The notes below the pieces were generated by a model that searched no databases, was not told the origin of the DNA, and saw nothing but the letters and a program-made list of their open reading frames with translations. Source: VXRJ01 sp965246995 (lineage in GTDB: Bacteria > Acidobacteriota > Vicinamibacteria > Vicinamibacterales > UBA8438). Taken from it: 64,000 nt of DNA. The stretch spans positions 3,100,001 through 3,164,000 of the forward strand of contig OZ252008.1 of the NCBI GenBank assembly GCA_965246995.1. Direction: 5' to 3'. The translations under genes and the position numbers were made by a program. Positions 53,320 to 61,835 of this stretch are shown here, one piece after another (the stretch's first letter is position 1; every line of letters begins with the position of its first letter).

Positions 53320-54333
53320 TCAACTCACCGCGATCTTGCGCAGCAGGCTCAGGTCGTTCAGCATCTCGCCCGCCCCCAAGACTACCGAGTAGAGTGGATC
53401 GTCGGCGATGGTAGTCCCGACCCCGACGGTAGAGGTGATCCTCTCGCCGAGATTCTTCAGCAGTGCGCCACCGCCGGTCATCATGATGCCGCGGTCGGAG
53501 ATGTCCGCCGACAACTCCGGCGGCGTCTGCTCCAACGCGTCGTGCACCGCCGTGAGGATGATTTCCACCGAATCGGATATCGCCTCGCGGATCTCGCTGT
53601 CGTTCACGGTAATCGTCTGCGGCACGCCCTTCACGAGATGACGGCCCTTGATGGCGAGCGTCAGCGGTTCGTCCAGTTCGGCCGCCGATCCGATCTCGAT
53701 CTTGATCTCCTCCGCCGTCCGCTCGCCAATCAGCAGGCTGTGCTCCCGCTTGACGTGCTGGATGATCGCCTCATCCATCTGGTTGCCCGCCACCCGCACC
53801 GCGCGGCTGTAGACAACGCCAGCAAGCGAGATGACCGCAATGTCGGTGGTGCCGCCTCCGATGTCGACCACCATGTTGCCGAACGGTTCCGTAATCGGCA
53901 TGCCGGCGCCGACCGCCGCCGCCACCGCCTCCTCGACCAGGTACACCTCGCTCGCCTTCGCCCGGAACGCGCTGTCCTTGACGGCGCGCCGCTCCACCTG
54001 GGTCACTTCGGACGGGATGCCGATGACGACCCTCGGGCGAACCAGGACGCTGTTGTTCGCCTGCCTGATGAAGTACGACAACATCTGCTCGGCAGCATCG
54101 AAGTCGGCAATGACGCCCTCGCGCATCGGCTTGACCGCGGCGATACCACCCGGCACGCGTCCGAGCATCCGCTTCGCCTCGTTGCCGACTGCCTCGATGT
54201 TGCCGGTCAGCCGGTTGACGGCGACGATCGACGGCTCGTTAACAACAATTCCCTTGCCGCTGGCATACACACAGGTATTTGCCGTGCCGAGATCAATCGC
54301 CAGATCGCTCGACAGGAAAGAGAACAAGCCCAC
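53320..54333 (-). CDS. mreB: Actin-like rod-shape protein MreB
   Basis: A 337-residue actin homologue that positions the elongasome. LAIDLGTANTCVYASGKG (phosphate 1), AVKPMREGVIADFDAAEQML, RVVIGIPSEVTQVERRAVKDSA, VVDIGGGTTDIAVISLAGVV (phosphate 2) and GIMMTGGGALL (adenosine) are clear. The GTG at 54333 lies 8 bases after AAGGAG and matches the family N-terminus; a TTG two codons upstream sits only 2 bases after AAGGAG and is a poorer choice. The GGDEF gene ends within a few bases of the start. Confidence 0.96.
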   Translation of the reverse strand: MGLFSFLSSDLAIDLGTANTCVYASGKGIVVNEPSIVAVNRLTGNIEAVGNEAKRMLGRVPGGIAAVKPMREGVIADFDAAEQMLSYFIRQANNSVLVRPRVVIGIPSEVTQVERRAVKDSAFRAKASEVYLVEEAVAAAVGAGMPITEPFGNMVVDIGGGTTDIAVISLAGVVYSRAVRVAGNQMDEAIIQHVKREHSLLIGERTAEEIKIEIGSAAELDEPLTLAIKGRHLVKGVPQTITVNDSEIREAISDSVEIILTAVHDALEQTPPELSADISDRGIMMTGGGALLKNLGERITSTVGVGTTIADDPLYSVVLGAGEMLNDLSLLRKIAVS

Positions 54334-54335
54334 GT

Positions 54336-55016
54336 TCAACGCTCCTTCGTCCGGTACGTCCCGCGGGAGCGCTGCCGGTGCTTCGCCCGATACAGGGCAT
54401 CGTCAGCCATCTGCACGAAGGAACCCGCGAAGATCCCGGCGCGCACCGTGGCCGTTCCGATCGAAACCGTGACCCGCGCCGCGAACCGCTCGCGCCGCAG
54501 GAACTGGTGGCTACCGATGTCGCGGTGCAACCGTGCCGCTACCGCCGCCGCGCCTGCGCTTCCGGTTGCCGGCAACAGGACGGCGAACTCGTCGCCCCCG
54601 ACGCGGGCCACCAGATCGGTCTTCCGGGTGCCGCCCCGGAGCAGCGCAGCCATCTCGCCCAGCACCCGATCACCACGCGGATGGCCGTACCGGTCGTTCA
54701 CGGATTTGAAATGGTCGAGGTCGATCAACAACAGCGATACCGGGCTTCTCGTCGCGGCAGCAGCCGACAGTGCGGAACCGACCGCTTGCCGAAAATGACG
54801 GCCGTTCGGCAAACCGGTAACGTCATCCGTCCACGAGAGCGTCTCGGCCCGTTCGAGGCGCCGGGCCGTGTCGAGCGCGATCGCCCCCAAGGCGACCGCT
54901 GTCTCCGCGAGATAGACAGGGTCGGGCGAAGACTGCGCCGACCGCATCATCGCGACGATTGTCTCCGGCCCGTGCAGGTCACCGCACAACCCGGACTGCT
55001 GTGCCGGAGCCGGCAC
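54336..55016 (-). CDS. GGDEF diguanylate cyclase heading the mre operon
   Basis: A 226-residue protein with an intact GGDEF domain (about 65-226): LTWTDDVTGLPN-like opening (SWTDDVTGLPNGRHFRQAV), LLIDLDHFKSVNDRYGH (metal-binding Asp) and VARVGGDEFAVLLP (active site). An RxxD product-inhibition site (RKTD) lies five residues before GGDEF. The N-terminal 60 residues hold a short helical part with no sensor I can name. It is the first gene of the GGDEF-mreB-mreC-mreD-mrdA-rodA set. The start GTG at 55016 is the only usual start; the frame stays open above it. Confidence 0.88.
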   Translation of the reverse strand: MPAPAQQSGLCGDLHGPETIVAMMRSAQSSPDPVYLAETAVALGAIALDTARRLERAETLSWTDDVTGLPNGRHFRQAVGSALSAAAATRSPVSLLLIDLDHFKSVNDRYGHPRGDRVLGEMAALLRGGTRKTDLVARVGGDEFAVLLPATGSAGAAAVAARLHRDIGSHQFLRRERFAARVTVSIGTATVRAGIFAGSFVQMADDALYRAKHRQRSRGTYRTKER

Positions 55017-55069
55017 GCTGAACTGCGTGAGAATTGCTTCTCCTGACTGGCGACTTGTGCCGCTTGCAT

Positions 55070-55075
55070 ATTCTA
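55070..55075 (-). promoter_or_regulatory. -10 box of the GGDEF-mre operon
   Basis: TAGAAT on the minus strand, preceded by TG. Transcription would start near 55063, about 47 bases before GTG 55016. AGGAGA lies 20-25 bases before the GTG, too far for it, and 5 bases before an in-frame ATT. Confidence 0.45.
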
Positions 55076-55144
55076 CACTGACGCCGTATCAGCGTGAAGC
55101 CGCGCGAGAGCCCCTCGGGCGCCGACTCCGTGTCCCCCTGATAG

Positions 55145-55150
55145 TAGAAT
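55145..55150 (+). promoter_or_regulatory. -10 box of ppiD, leaderless
   Basis: TAGAAT ends exactly 6 bases before ATG 55157, and no Shine-Dalgarno site is present. Same geometry as the genes at 12468, 19129 and 46106. Confidence 0.55.
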
Positions 55151-55156
55151 ACGCCC

Positions 55157-57085
55157 ATGACCATGCTCGATCGGATGCGACGCCACAAGGGATGGCTCAA
55201 GTGGAGTCTGGCGATCGTTGTCCTTGCCTTTGTCTTCCTCTATGTTCCCGGCTTCCTGGATCAGTCGGGCGGCGTCGGGATGCCGAACGAAGTGCTGGCG
55301 CGGGTCGGCGACCGCGAGATCCTCCGTTTCGACTTTCAGCAACAGTATGCACAGCAACTCCAGCAGTACCGCCTGCAGATGGGCGGGAACATGTCCGAGG
55401 AGCTGCTTCGCTCTCTCGGCCTCGACCGCCAGGTGCTGCAACAGATGATCGACGGCCACGCGGCTCTCAGCGAAGCGAGCCGGCTCGGCATGGACGTGAG
55501 CGACGCGGAAGTGCGGGAACGGATCCTGTCGATCCCCGCCTTCCAGATCGACGGGCAGTTCATCGGCGAGACGCAGTACCGGCAGTTGCTGGCGTCGCAA
55601 CGTCCGCCCATCGATCCAGGCCAATTCGAGGAAGACATTCGGAACGAGATCATGCTCCAGCGACTGCAGACGGCGGTGACCGGCTGGGTCCGCGTCTCTG
55701 ACGCCGAGGTGGAAGCCGAACACCGGCGCCGCAACGAACGAGTGCGCGTCGATGTCGTCACATTCCGCGAGACCGACTTCCGTGAGGGGCTCGAGGCAAC
55801 CGAGGAAGACATCGCGGCGCAGTTCGCCGAGGAGCAGGAGACCTACGAAATCCCGGAGAAGCGGAAGCTGCGCTTCCTGCTGATCGACCAGACGGTTATT
55901 CGCGACAGCCTGACGCTCGCCGACGACGCGGCGCGCCTGTATTACGACGCGAACGTCGAACAGTACCGGACGCCGGGCCAGATGCGCGCGAGCCACATCC
56001 TGCTGCGCGTCGATGACGACGAGGAGGAGGCAGCGGTGGAAGCACGCGCCGCCGAACTGGCAGCCGAGGCGCGTGCCGGATCCGACTTCGCCGAGCTGGC
56101 TCGCGAGCATTCCGACGACGAATCGAACGCCGCTGACGGCGGCGACCTCGGTTCGTTCGGTCGCGGACGCATGGTGCCGGAGTTCGAGGCGGCGGCGTTC
56201 GAAATGGCCGCGGGCGAGATCTCCGACCCGGTCCGGAGCCCGTTCGGCTTCCACGTCATCCACGTCACCGAGAAGGTAGAGGAGGTGACGCAGCGGTTCG
56301 AGGAAGTGCTGGCCGGGATCGAGAACACGCTGAAGCAGGAGCAGTCCTTGGCACGCGCCAATGCCCTCTCCCGCGCGATCGCTGCCGAGGCGGAAACGGC
56401 GGAGGCCCTCGAGCGTGCCGCCATGGCGCGTGGCTACCTGCTCCAGGAGTCCGAGTTTGCCGCGCAGGGCGAACCCGTCCTGGGGCTGGGACTTGCGCCG
56501 CAGGTCTCAGCCGAGGCGTTTCTTCTCGAGGTGGGTGATGTGGCCGGACCGATCCCGTCACCGGCCGGGCCGGCCTTCGTGACGGTCGTCGAAGTTCAGG
56601 ATCCTTACATCCCGGAACTGGACGAGGTGCGGGACCAGGTGCAGGAGGACGTGATCCGGAAGAAGGCGCTCACACTGGCGGGCGCGCGGGCGGCGGAAGC
56701 GCTCGCAGCGCTCCGCGAGGCGGAAGACTTCGTCGTCGCCGCCGAGGCTGCGGAACTGTCCGTCGGCTCCAGCGACCTGATCACGCGTGGCGCCTCGTTC
56801 CCCCAGGTGGGCTTTAGTGCAGAGCTGGACGTGCTGGCGTTCGACATGGAGCCGGGGACCGTGAGCGAGGTGGTGCAAACCGGGAATGCCGTCGCGATCG
56901 TGCACCTGGTCGAACGCCAGGAGGCGACGGCCGATGATCTGGCGGAGAATCGCGACACGCTCCGTGACGAACTGACGCTGCAGCGTCAAGGGCAGTTCTT
57001 CACCGCCTACCTGAATCGGGTCAAGGAACAGCTCGATGTCACGATCGACCAGGCAGTGCTGGATCTCGCGCTCGGCCAGGCCTGA
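55157..57085 (+). CDS. ppiD: PpiD-like periplasmic peptidyl-prolyl isomerase
   Basis: A 642-residue membrane-anchored chaperone of the SurA/PpiD group. An N-terminal helix (SLAIVVLAFVFLYVPGFL) anchors it; the SurA-N chaperone part follows (NEVLARVGDREILRFDF), then a parvulin domain at about 270-380 with RASHILLRVDDDEEEA, FAELAREHSDDESNAADGGDLGSFGRGRMVPEFE and SPFGFHVIHV, and a long helical C-terminal part. It helps outer-membrane and exported proteins fold. It stands alone, divergent from the mre operon. Confidence 0.92.
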   Translation: MTMLDRMRRHKGWLKWSLAIVVLAFVFLYVPGFLDQSGGVGMPNEVLARVGDREILRFDFQQQYAQQLQQYRLQMGGNMSEELLRSLGLDRQVLQQMIDGHAALSEASRLGMDVSDAEVRERILSIPAFQIDGQFIGETQYRQLLASQRPPIDPGQFEEDIRNEIMLQRLQTAVTGWVRVSDAEVEAEHRRRNERVRVDVVTFRETDFREGLEATEEDIAAQFAEEQETYEIPEKRKLRFLLIDQTVIRDSLTLADDAARLYYDANVEQYRTPGQMRASHILLRVDDDEEEAAVEARAAELAAEARAGSDFAELAREHSDDESNAADGGDLGSFGRGRMVPEFEAAAFEMAAGEISDPVRSPFGFHVIHVTEKVEEVTQRFEEVLAGIENTLKQEQSLARANALSRAIAAEAETAEALERAAMARGYLLQESEFAAQGEPVLGLGLAPQVSAEAFLLEVGDVAGPIPSPAGPAFVTVVEVQDPYIPELDEVRDQVQEDVIRKKALTLAGARAAEALAALREAEDFVVAAEAAELSVGSSDLITRGASFPQVGFSAELDVLAFDMEPGTVSEVVQTGNAVAIVHLVERQEATADDLAENRDTLRDELTLQRQGQFFTAYLNRVKEQLDVTIDQAVLDLALGQA

Positions 57086-57098
57086 GGGCCGGCGCCCG

Positions 57099-58850
57099 CT
57101 ACGGCAGCAGCAGCGGCGGCAACAGCAGCAGTGGCGTTCCCTGGCTGGCCAGATGTGCCTGCCACCACAGTGCCTGCGCGGTCCGAGCGGGCGGAGCCTG
57201 TAACCAGGCGGCGGACACCTCGAGAACTGAACGTGCCCGCACCGCGCCGCGCAGCGTCGCGAACAGGGACCCCGCCCCCGGGAAGGCGACCAGCGTCACT
57301 TCCCGATCCGCCTCGATGCCTGCCTGCGTCTTGGCCAGGTCAACCGCGCGCCGCAATCCGCCCAGCTCGTCCACGAGACCCCGCTCGAGCGCCTGCTGCC
57401 CGGTCCAGACGCGTCCCTGCCCGACCGCGTGGACCGCGTCGCGGCTCATCGCCCGGCCCTCGACGACCACCTGCAGGAACCGCTCGTAGGTGTCGTCCAC
57501 CTGCGCCTGCATCGCCGCGCGGCCCGCTTCACTGAAAGGATCGACCGGCGAGAAAAGATCGGCCTGGGCGCCGTAGGTGACACCCTCCATCCCGACGCCC
57601 AGCTTCTCGAACGCACCCGCAGCGGCGAACTTGCCGGCGAAGACGCCTATCGATCCGGTCACTGTTCCCGGCTGCGCGACGATGGCATGCGCCGGCGCGG
57701 CAATGTAGTAGCCGCCGGAGGCGGCCACGTCGGACATGGAAGCGACCACCGGTTTCTCGTCGCGGGCCAGGGTCAGTTCCCTCCAGATGATGTCGGACGC
57801 CGTCGCATCGCCCCCCGGCGAGTTGACACGGAGCACGATCGCCTCGATCGAGTCGTCCTCACGCGCGCTGCGGATCGCCTCCGCCGTAGTCCGGGATCCC
57901 ACCATTGCCCCGAGACCCGGCACAGTGCCGCCACTCGAACCGATCAGGATCGGGCCCTCGGCATAGACCACGGCGATCCGCGGCCCGTCGTTCAACCCGA
58001 GGCTCTGCGCGCTCACGCGCCGGTACCCCGCAGCGTCGATCGTCGTCGGCGGGTCGTCGTCGGATGCCAGGCGCGCGAGGAGTTCGTCCTCGTACTCCAA
58101 TTCGTCTACCAGGCCGTGGCGAACCGCGTCGGCCGGCACGAACGGCCCCTCGTCGATCAGTGCACGGACGCGTGCGGGCGTCATCGCGCGCGCCTCCGCG
58201 ATGCCGTCGATCAATTGTTCGTACAGATCGCGAGCCAGTCCCTCGGTTGCCTCGCGGTGCTCCGGCGTGAAGGTGGTTTCCGTGTAGGTATTGATGGCTG
58301 TCTTGTAGTCGCCAGCCGACACCATGTCCGCCTCGAGACCCACCTTGTCCAGCGCTCCCCGGAGGAACATTTCGTACGCGGAGACACCGACCAGCAGCAG
58401 CGGACTGCTCGGCGTCATCACGACTTCGTCGCAGGCGGATGCCAGGTAGTACGCCTGCCGCTGGCCGAACTCGAGATAGCCGACAATCGGCTTCCCCGAC
58501 GTGCGGTAGTCGGCCACCGCGTCCCGAATCTCCTGCACCGCGGCCCACGACGTCAGGCTGGGCGAGGGGGCAAGGACCACGCCACGCACCCGGTCATCCA
58601 CCTTTGCCTTCCGTAGCGCGCCGACGATCGATCCGACCGTGGCGCCCCCATCACCGCTCAACAGGCTGAACAGATCGTCGGGCGCGCGCTCGCTCAACAC
58701 CGCCGGCACACGCAACCACAGCACCGACTCCGATGTGATCGAGGGCCCCCGCCTGACGAGGTAGTAGCCCAGGGTCAGGCCGGTCATCGACACGATGACC
58801 GCCAAGGTAATGAAGACGAGAACCATGCGCGCGCCCCGTGTCAGTGCCAC
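57099..58850 (-). CDS. sppA: Signal peptide peptidase SppA (67K type)
   Basis: A 583-residue membrane serine protease that degrades cleaved signal peptides. One N-terminal helix (MVLVFITLAVIVSMTGLTLGYYLV), two tandem S49 domains, the catalytic Lys in SAGDYKTAINTY of the first and the catalytic Ser in SDVAASGGYYIAAPAHAIVA of the second, with TVTGSIGVFAGK. GTG 58850 follows AAGGAG by 8 bases. Convergent with ppiD. Its Gly/Leu/Pro tail (STPLLLLPPLLLP-like) is unusual. Confidence 0.93.
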   Translation of the reverse strand: MALTRGARMVLVFITLAVIVSMTGLTLGYYLVRRGPSITSESVLWLRVPAVLSERAPDDLFSLLSGDGGATVGSIVGALRKAKVDDRVRGVVLAPSPSLTSWAAVQEIRDAVADYRTSGKPIVGYLEFGQRQAYYLASACDEVVMTPSSPLLLVGVSAYEMFLRGALDKVGLEADMVSAGDYKTAINTYTETTFTPEHREATEGLARDLYEQLIDGIAEARAMTPARVRALIDEGPFVPADAVRHGLVDELEYEDELLARLASDDDPPTTIDAAGYRRVSAQSLGLNDGPRIAVVYAEGPILIGSSGGTVPGLGAMVGSRTTAEAIRSAREDDSIEAIVLRVNSPGGDATASDIIWRELTLARDEKPVVASMSDVAASGGYYIAAPAHAIVAQPGTVTGSIGVFAGKFAAAGAFEKLGVGMEGVTYGAQADLFSPVDPFSEAGRAAMQAQVDDTYERFLQVVVEGRAMSRDAVHAVGQGRVWTGQQALERGLVDELGGLRRAVDLAKTQAGIEADREVTLVAFPGAGSLFATLRGAVRARSVLEVSAAWLQAPPARTAQALWWQAHLASQGTPLLLLPPLLLP

Positions 58851-58885
58851 TCGTGAATCTCCTTGGTTGGCGGGAATTCAAACCG

Positions 58886-58891
58886 AGTATA
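58886..58891 (-). promoter_or_regulatory. -10 box of sppA
   Basis: TATACT on the minus strand, 35 bases before the GTG, leaving room for the AAGGAG ribosome site; so sppA has a normal leader, unlike ppiD next to it. Confidence 0.4.
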
Positions 58892-58916
58892 GGTGGAAGA
58901 ACAGCGCTCGGAGCGG

Positions 58917-58925
58917 TGATATACT
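58917..58925 (+). promoter_or_regulatory. Extended -10 box of tRNA-Leu
   Basis: TGA-TATACT, 27 bases before the mature tRNA 5' end; the run TGTTTTTC after it is the discriminator region. Divergent from the sppA promoter 26 bases away. Confidence 0.55.
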
Positions 58926-58951
58926 GTTTTTCTTCGCAGTCCTCGCTCTCA

Positions 58952-59035
58952 GCGGAAGTGGCGGAACTGGCAGACGCGCAAGCCTCAGGAGCTTGTGGGC
59001 TTCGGCTCGTGGGGGTTCAAATCCCCCCTTCCGCA
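58952..59035 (+). tRNA. tRNA-Leu, anticodon CAG
   Basis: An 84-base class II tRNA. The acceptor GCGGAAG pairs with CTTCCGC; the D arm reads GTGGCGGAACTGGCAGACGC; the anticodon loop CTCAGGA gives CAG (58986-58988), which reads CUG; a short variable arm (GTGGGCTTCGGCTCGT) follows, then the T arm with GGTTCAAATC. The discriminator is A. CCA is not encoded (the genome has CCC). Confidence 0.96.
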
Positions 59036-59126
59036 CCCTGCAACCCTGCCTCCACGGAAATACTCGAACCGGTGTCCGCGTCTGGCACTGCCCACCGGCA
59101 GACCAGAGCGCGAAAGGAGCGCCGCC

Positions 59127-60971
59127 ATGCTGGGCAGAGCATTCGCATCCAATCCGACGAGCCCCGTCGCCCTGCGGGCGAGCCTTGTCGCCGCCGCCCT
59201 CGCCGTTGCACTTGCGTGGCTGGCCGCGATGCAATCCGGTCCCGCCGCGGGACTTGCCGCCGCCGAGCAGCCGTCCGCATTCGTCCCTATCACCGACGCG
59301 ATGCTTCGCGACCCCGACCCTTCCGACTGGCTGATGGTGCACCGGACGTACGACTTCCAGGCATTCAGTCCGCTCGATGAGATCACCCGCGACAATGTCG
59401 GTGAACTCCGGCTCGCCTGGATGCGCGCCATGGACGAAGGGCCGCAGGAGATTCGCCCGCTCGTCTATGACGGCGTGATGTACATCGCCCATCCGGGATA
59501 CGACCACATCGAGGCGCTCGATGCGACGACGGGGGACCGGATCTGGAACTACGAGCGCGACCTTCCGTCGGATATCCGGGAATACGCGCAGTTCGGTGGC
59601 CGAACCCGTCACCTGGCGCTTTACGACCGCTACGTTTATCACCTGACCGCGGACGCGCACATCGTTGCCCTCGATGCCGAAACCGGCGAGGTCGCCGTCG
59701 ATGTCGAGACTGCCGACTACCGCACCGGGATCAGCCATTCGTCAGGCGCGATGGTCATCAACGGCCAGGTGCTGAGCGGACGGACCTGCAGCCCGGCCAG
59801 CCTCGAGCCGCGTTGCTTCGTCGCCGCCCACGACGCCTCGACCGGTGTCGAGCGATGGCGGACCTACACCGCGGCGGGCGCCGACGATCCGGGCGGTGAG
59901 ACCTGGGGCGACCTCCCGACGGCCCGTCGCGTCCACGTCTCGCCATGGGGACTCCCCGGTAGTTACGACCCCGAACTGAACCTCATCTTCTGGGGAATCG
60001 CCGTCCCCCTCCCCTACACGCGGCTTGCCCGCCGCGGCACGTGGGACGTCGGCGACACGACACCGTGCGAGCTCTATTCGAACTCCACAATCGCCATGAA
60101 CGCGGAGACCGGCGCGATCGACTGGTACTACCAATACCTGCCATGCGACGACTGGGATGAAGATTTCGTGCAGGAGCGGACGCTGATCGATACCGTGGTC
60201 AACCCGGATCCGGACGCCGTCCGCTGGATCAACCCGGCCCTCGCCGGCACCGCCGACGAACGCAAAGTGGTCGTGGTCATGGGCGAGCCGGGAGGCCTGT
60301 TCGTCAACGACCGCGTGACCGGCGAATTCCTCTGGGCAACTCCGTTCCCCTACGACGACACGGAGCGGTTCGTCATCAGCGATGTTGATGTCGATACCGG
60401 CGCGGTAACGATCAACATGGACCTCGTGGCACGGGAGTTCGGTGATCAGTTCGTCATCTGCGGTCACAACATCAAGGGTTGGTGGTCGTGGTCCTACAGC
60501 CCGGTTACGGGATTGCTCTACATCCCGATCAACCGCTCGTGCCTCAACCAGACGGCGAACGAGCGGACGGTCTCTGGCACGAGTCCCCGGTTTTCCGTGC
60601 CCGAGCCGGGGCGTGAGGAAGACGGCGACCTGACCGAAGTGTGGGCCATCGATATCTCGACCGGCCGGGAGGTCTGGCGCTACGGCCAACGCGCACCCAA
60701 CGCCGGCTCGACCCTCGCCACGGCGGGGAACGTCGTCTTCTTCGGGGATTCGAACCGGCGCTTGCGCGCCTTCGACGCCGAGAATGGTGCGGTGCTGTGG
60801 GAGACGATCCTCGGCAGCCAGATCAGCGGCTACCCGGTCACGTATTCGGTCGATGGACGGCAGTACCTGACCGTGCCGGTGGGTGGCTTCGGTGACCGCC
60901 TGGCCACCTACGCGCCGGAACTCGAGGCGCCGACCGGCAGCAACATGCTGGTCACGTTCACGCTGCCGTAG
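59127..60971 (+). CDS. Secreted PQQ-dependent dehydrogenase
   Basis: A 614-residue periplasmic quinoprotein. ATG 59127 follows AAAGGAG by 7 bases, gives a signal peptide (LRASLVAAALAVALAWLAA) and excludes an upstream frame that runs through the tRNA. FVPITDAMLRDPDPSDWLMVHRTYD and FSPLDEITRDNVGELRLAWMRAMDEG are followed by propeller motifs such as TGDRIWNYE and TGREVWRYGQ, the WGDLP segment, and GTAGNVVFFGDSN-like and ILGSQISGYPVTYSVDGRQYL near the end. Closely related to the protein at 38625. Its C-terminus ends in TFTLP, like the other. Confidence 0.9.
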   Translation: MLGRAFASNPTSPVALRASLVAAALAVALAWLAAMQSGPAAGLAAAEQPSAFVPITDAMLRDPDPSDWLMVHRTYDFQAFSPLDEITRDNVGELRLAWMRAMDEGPQEIRPLVYDGVMYIAHPGYDHIEALDATTGDRIWNYERDLPSDIREYAQFGGRTRHLALYDRYVYHLTADAHIVALDAETGEVAVDVETADYRTGISHSSGAMVINGQVLSGRTCSPASLEPRCFVAAHDASTGVERWRTYTAAGADDPGGETWGDLPTARRVHVSPWGLPGSYDPELNLIFWGIAVPLPYTRLARRGTWDVGDTTPCELYSNSTIAMNAETGAIDWYYQYLPCDDWDEDFVQERTLIDTVVNPDPDAVRWINPALAGTADERKVVVVMGEPGGLFVNDRVTGEFLWATPFPYDDTERFVISDVDVDTGAVTINMDLVAREFGDQFVICGHNIKGWWSWSYSPVTGLLYIPINRSCLNQTANERTVSGTSPRFSVPEPGREEDGDLTEVWAIDISTGREVWRYGQRAPNAGSTLATAGNVVFFGDSNRRLRAFDAENGAVLWETILGSQISGYPVTYSVDGRQYLTVPVGGFGDRLATYAPELEAPTGSNMLVTFTLP

Positions 60972-61310
60972 GTCATCTTGGGGGGGGGGCGCCAACTTGT
61001 AGGCCGTACCCCTGACCATCCCCGTCGCGCGCTGGAGATGACCGGCTGCGATGGCCATCGTCGCATGGCTTCGAATCCAACTGTGCAACATGAACGACAC
61101 CCTCGGCCGTATCGAGGACCATCTGGACTGTCCCCAAGGGCCGCTGTTGTCTGGCGCTGCGACGGGATGCACCAATCGCCCGGTTCAGGTAGTCTGGCGC
61201 ATTCCCCTGCAGACGGGAGTCGCCCGCTGTCGAAACCAACGCATTACAGACCGGACTGCTTGCGACGGGACCAGACGTGGCGACGTAGACAGACGTGATG
61301 TCAGGCGATC
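60972..61310. other. Non-coding stretch with a G10 tract
   Basis: No convincing gene. A run of ten G (60980-60989) follows the stop of the PQQ gene. The remainder shows no RNA gene or repeat that I can support. Confidence 0.5.
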
Positions 61311-61546
61311 ATGGAGTCCATTGGTGGCGGTGCCTTCGCGGCCGAGGTCAGACGCGAAATCGTCGAGGAGAAGCACGCGGAAGGCCGGGTGCTGCACCTG
61401 TCTCTGGATGACCCGTGCAGGCTCGATGGGTTCGGGACACGCCATGTGCAGGAAACGTCCATCGCGCCTCCCGGCTCGCCGACCACCTCTACCGGTTGAC
61501 GCAATCCAAACTTCAGGAGAAGCGGTCAACAGGGGCAGTCGCGTGA
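61311..61546 (+). pseudogene. Frameshifted remnant of an unknown small gene
   Basis: The first frame (MESIGGGAFAAEVRREIVEE and on, to about 61460) has coding-like base use. The sense then moves to another frame, VHRASRLADHLYRLTQSKLQ, and stops at 61546. Read together it would be about 78 residues. I recognise no family. Confidence 0.35.
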
Positions 61547-61835
61547 ATCGGAACATCTGAAACTCCCCCATGCTGCCCGCGCGACTCGACTCGGTCGACG
61601 AAAGCCAACTCAAGGCCCCGGTGACCGGTAGCGTTCGAGAATCCCGGTCTCTAGCTAGCTCTTGAGCGGACCATCCCCAAGAATCGCGGAGATTCGTTTC
61701 GCGAGGCCGTCTCGTAACCAGAGAATCGCTCAGCCTTGGCTCAGCCGGGCGGAAAATGAAGGTAGGGCTGTTGTGCCCGACTGACGAGGCGGCCCAGCCC
61801 CCTGGTAGGGAGTGCGAGCCGGGCTCGTCGGCCCG
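61547..61835. other. Spacer, nothing supported
   Basis: About 290 bases before the 3' end of the barrel protein gene on the other strand. I see no gene, RNA or repeat. Confidence 0.5.

Noticed and set aside
60735..60760. GGATTCGAACC-like tRNA T-arm text
   Set aside because: It lies in the middle of a well-conserved PQQ gene and no cloverleaf can be folded around it.
59742..61175. 477-codon antisense frame over the 3' part of the second PQQ gene
   Set aside because: Same reason: shadow of a real gene, low-complexity basic text.
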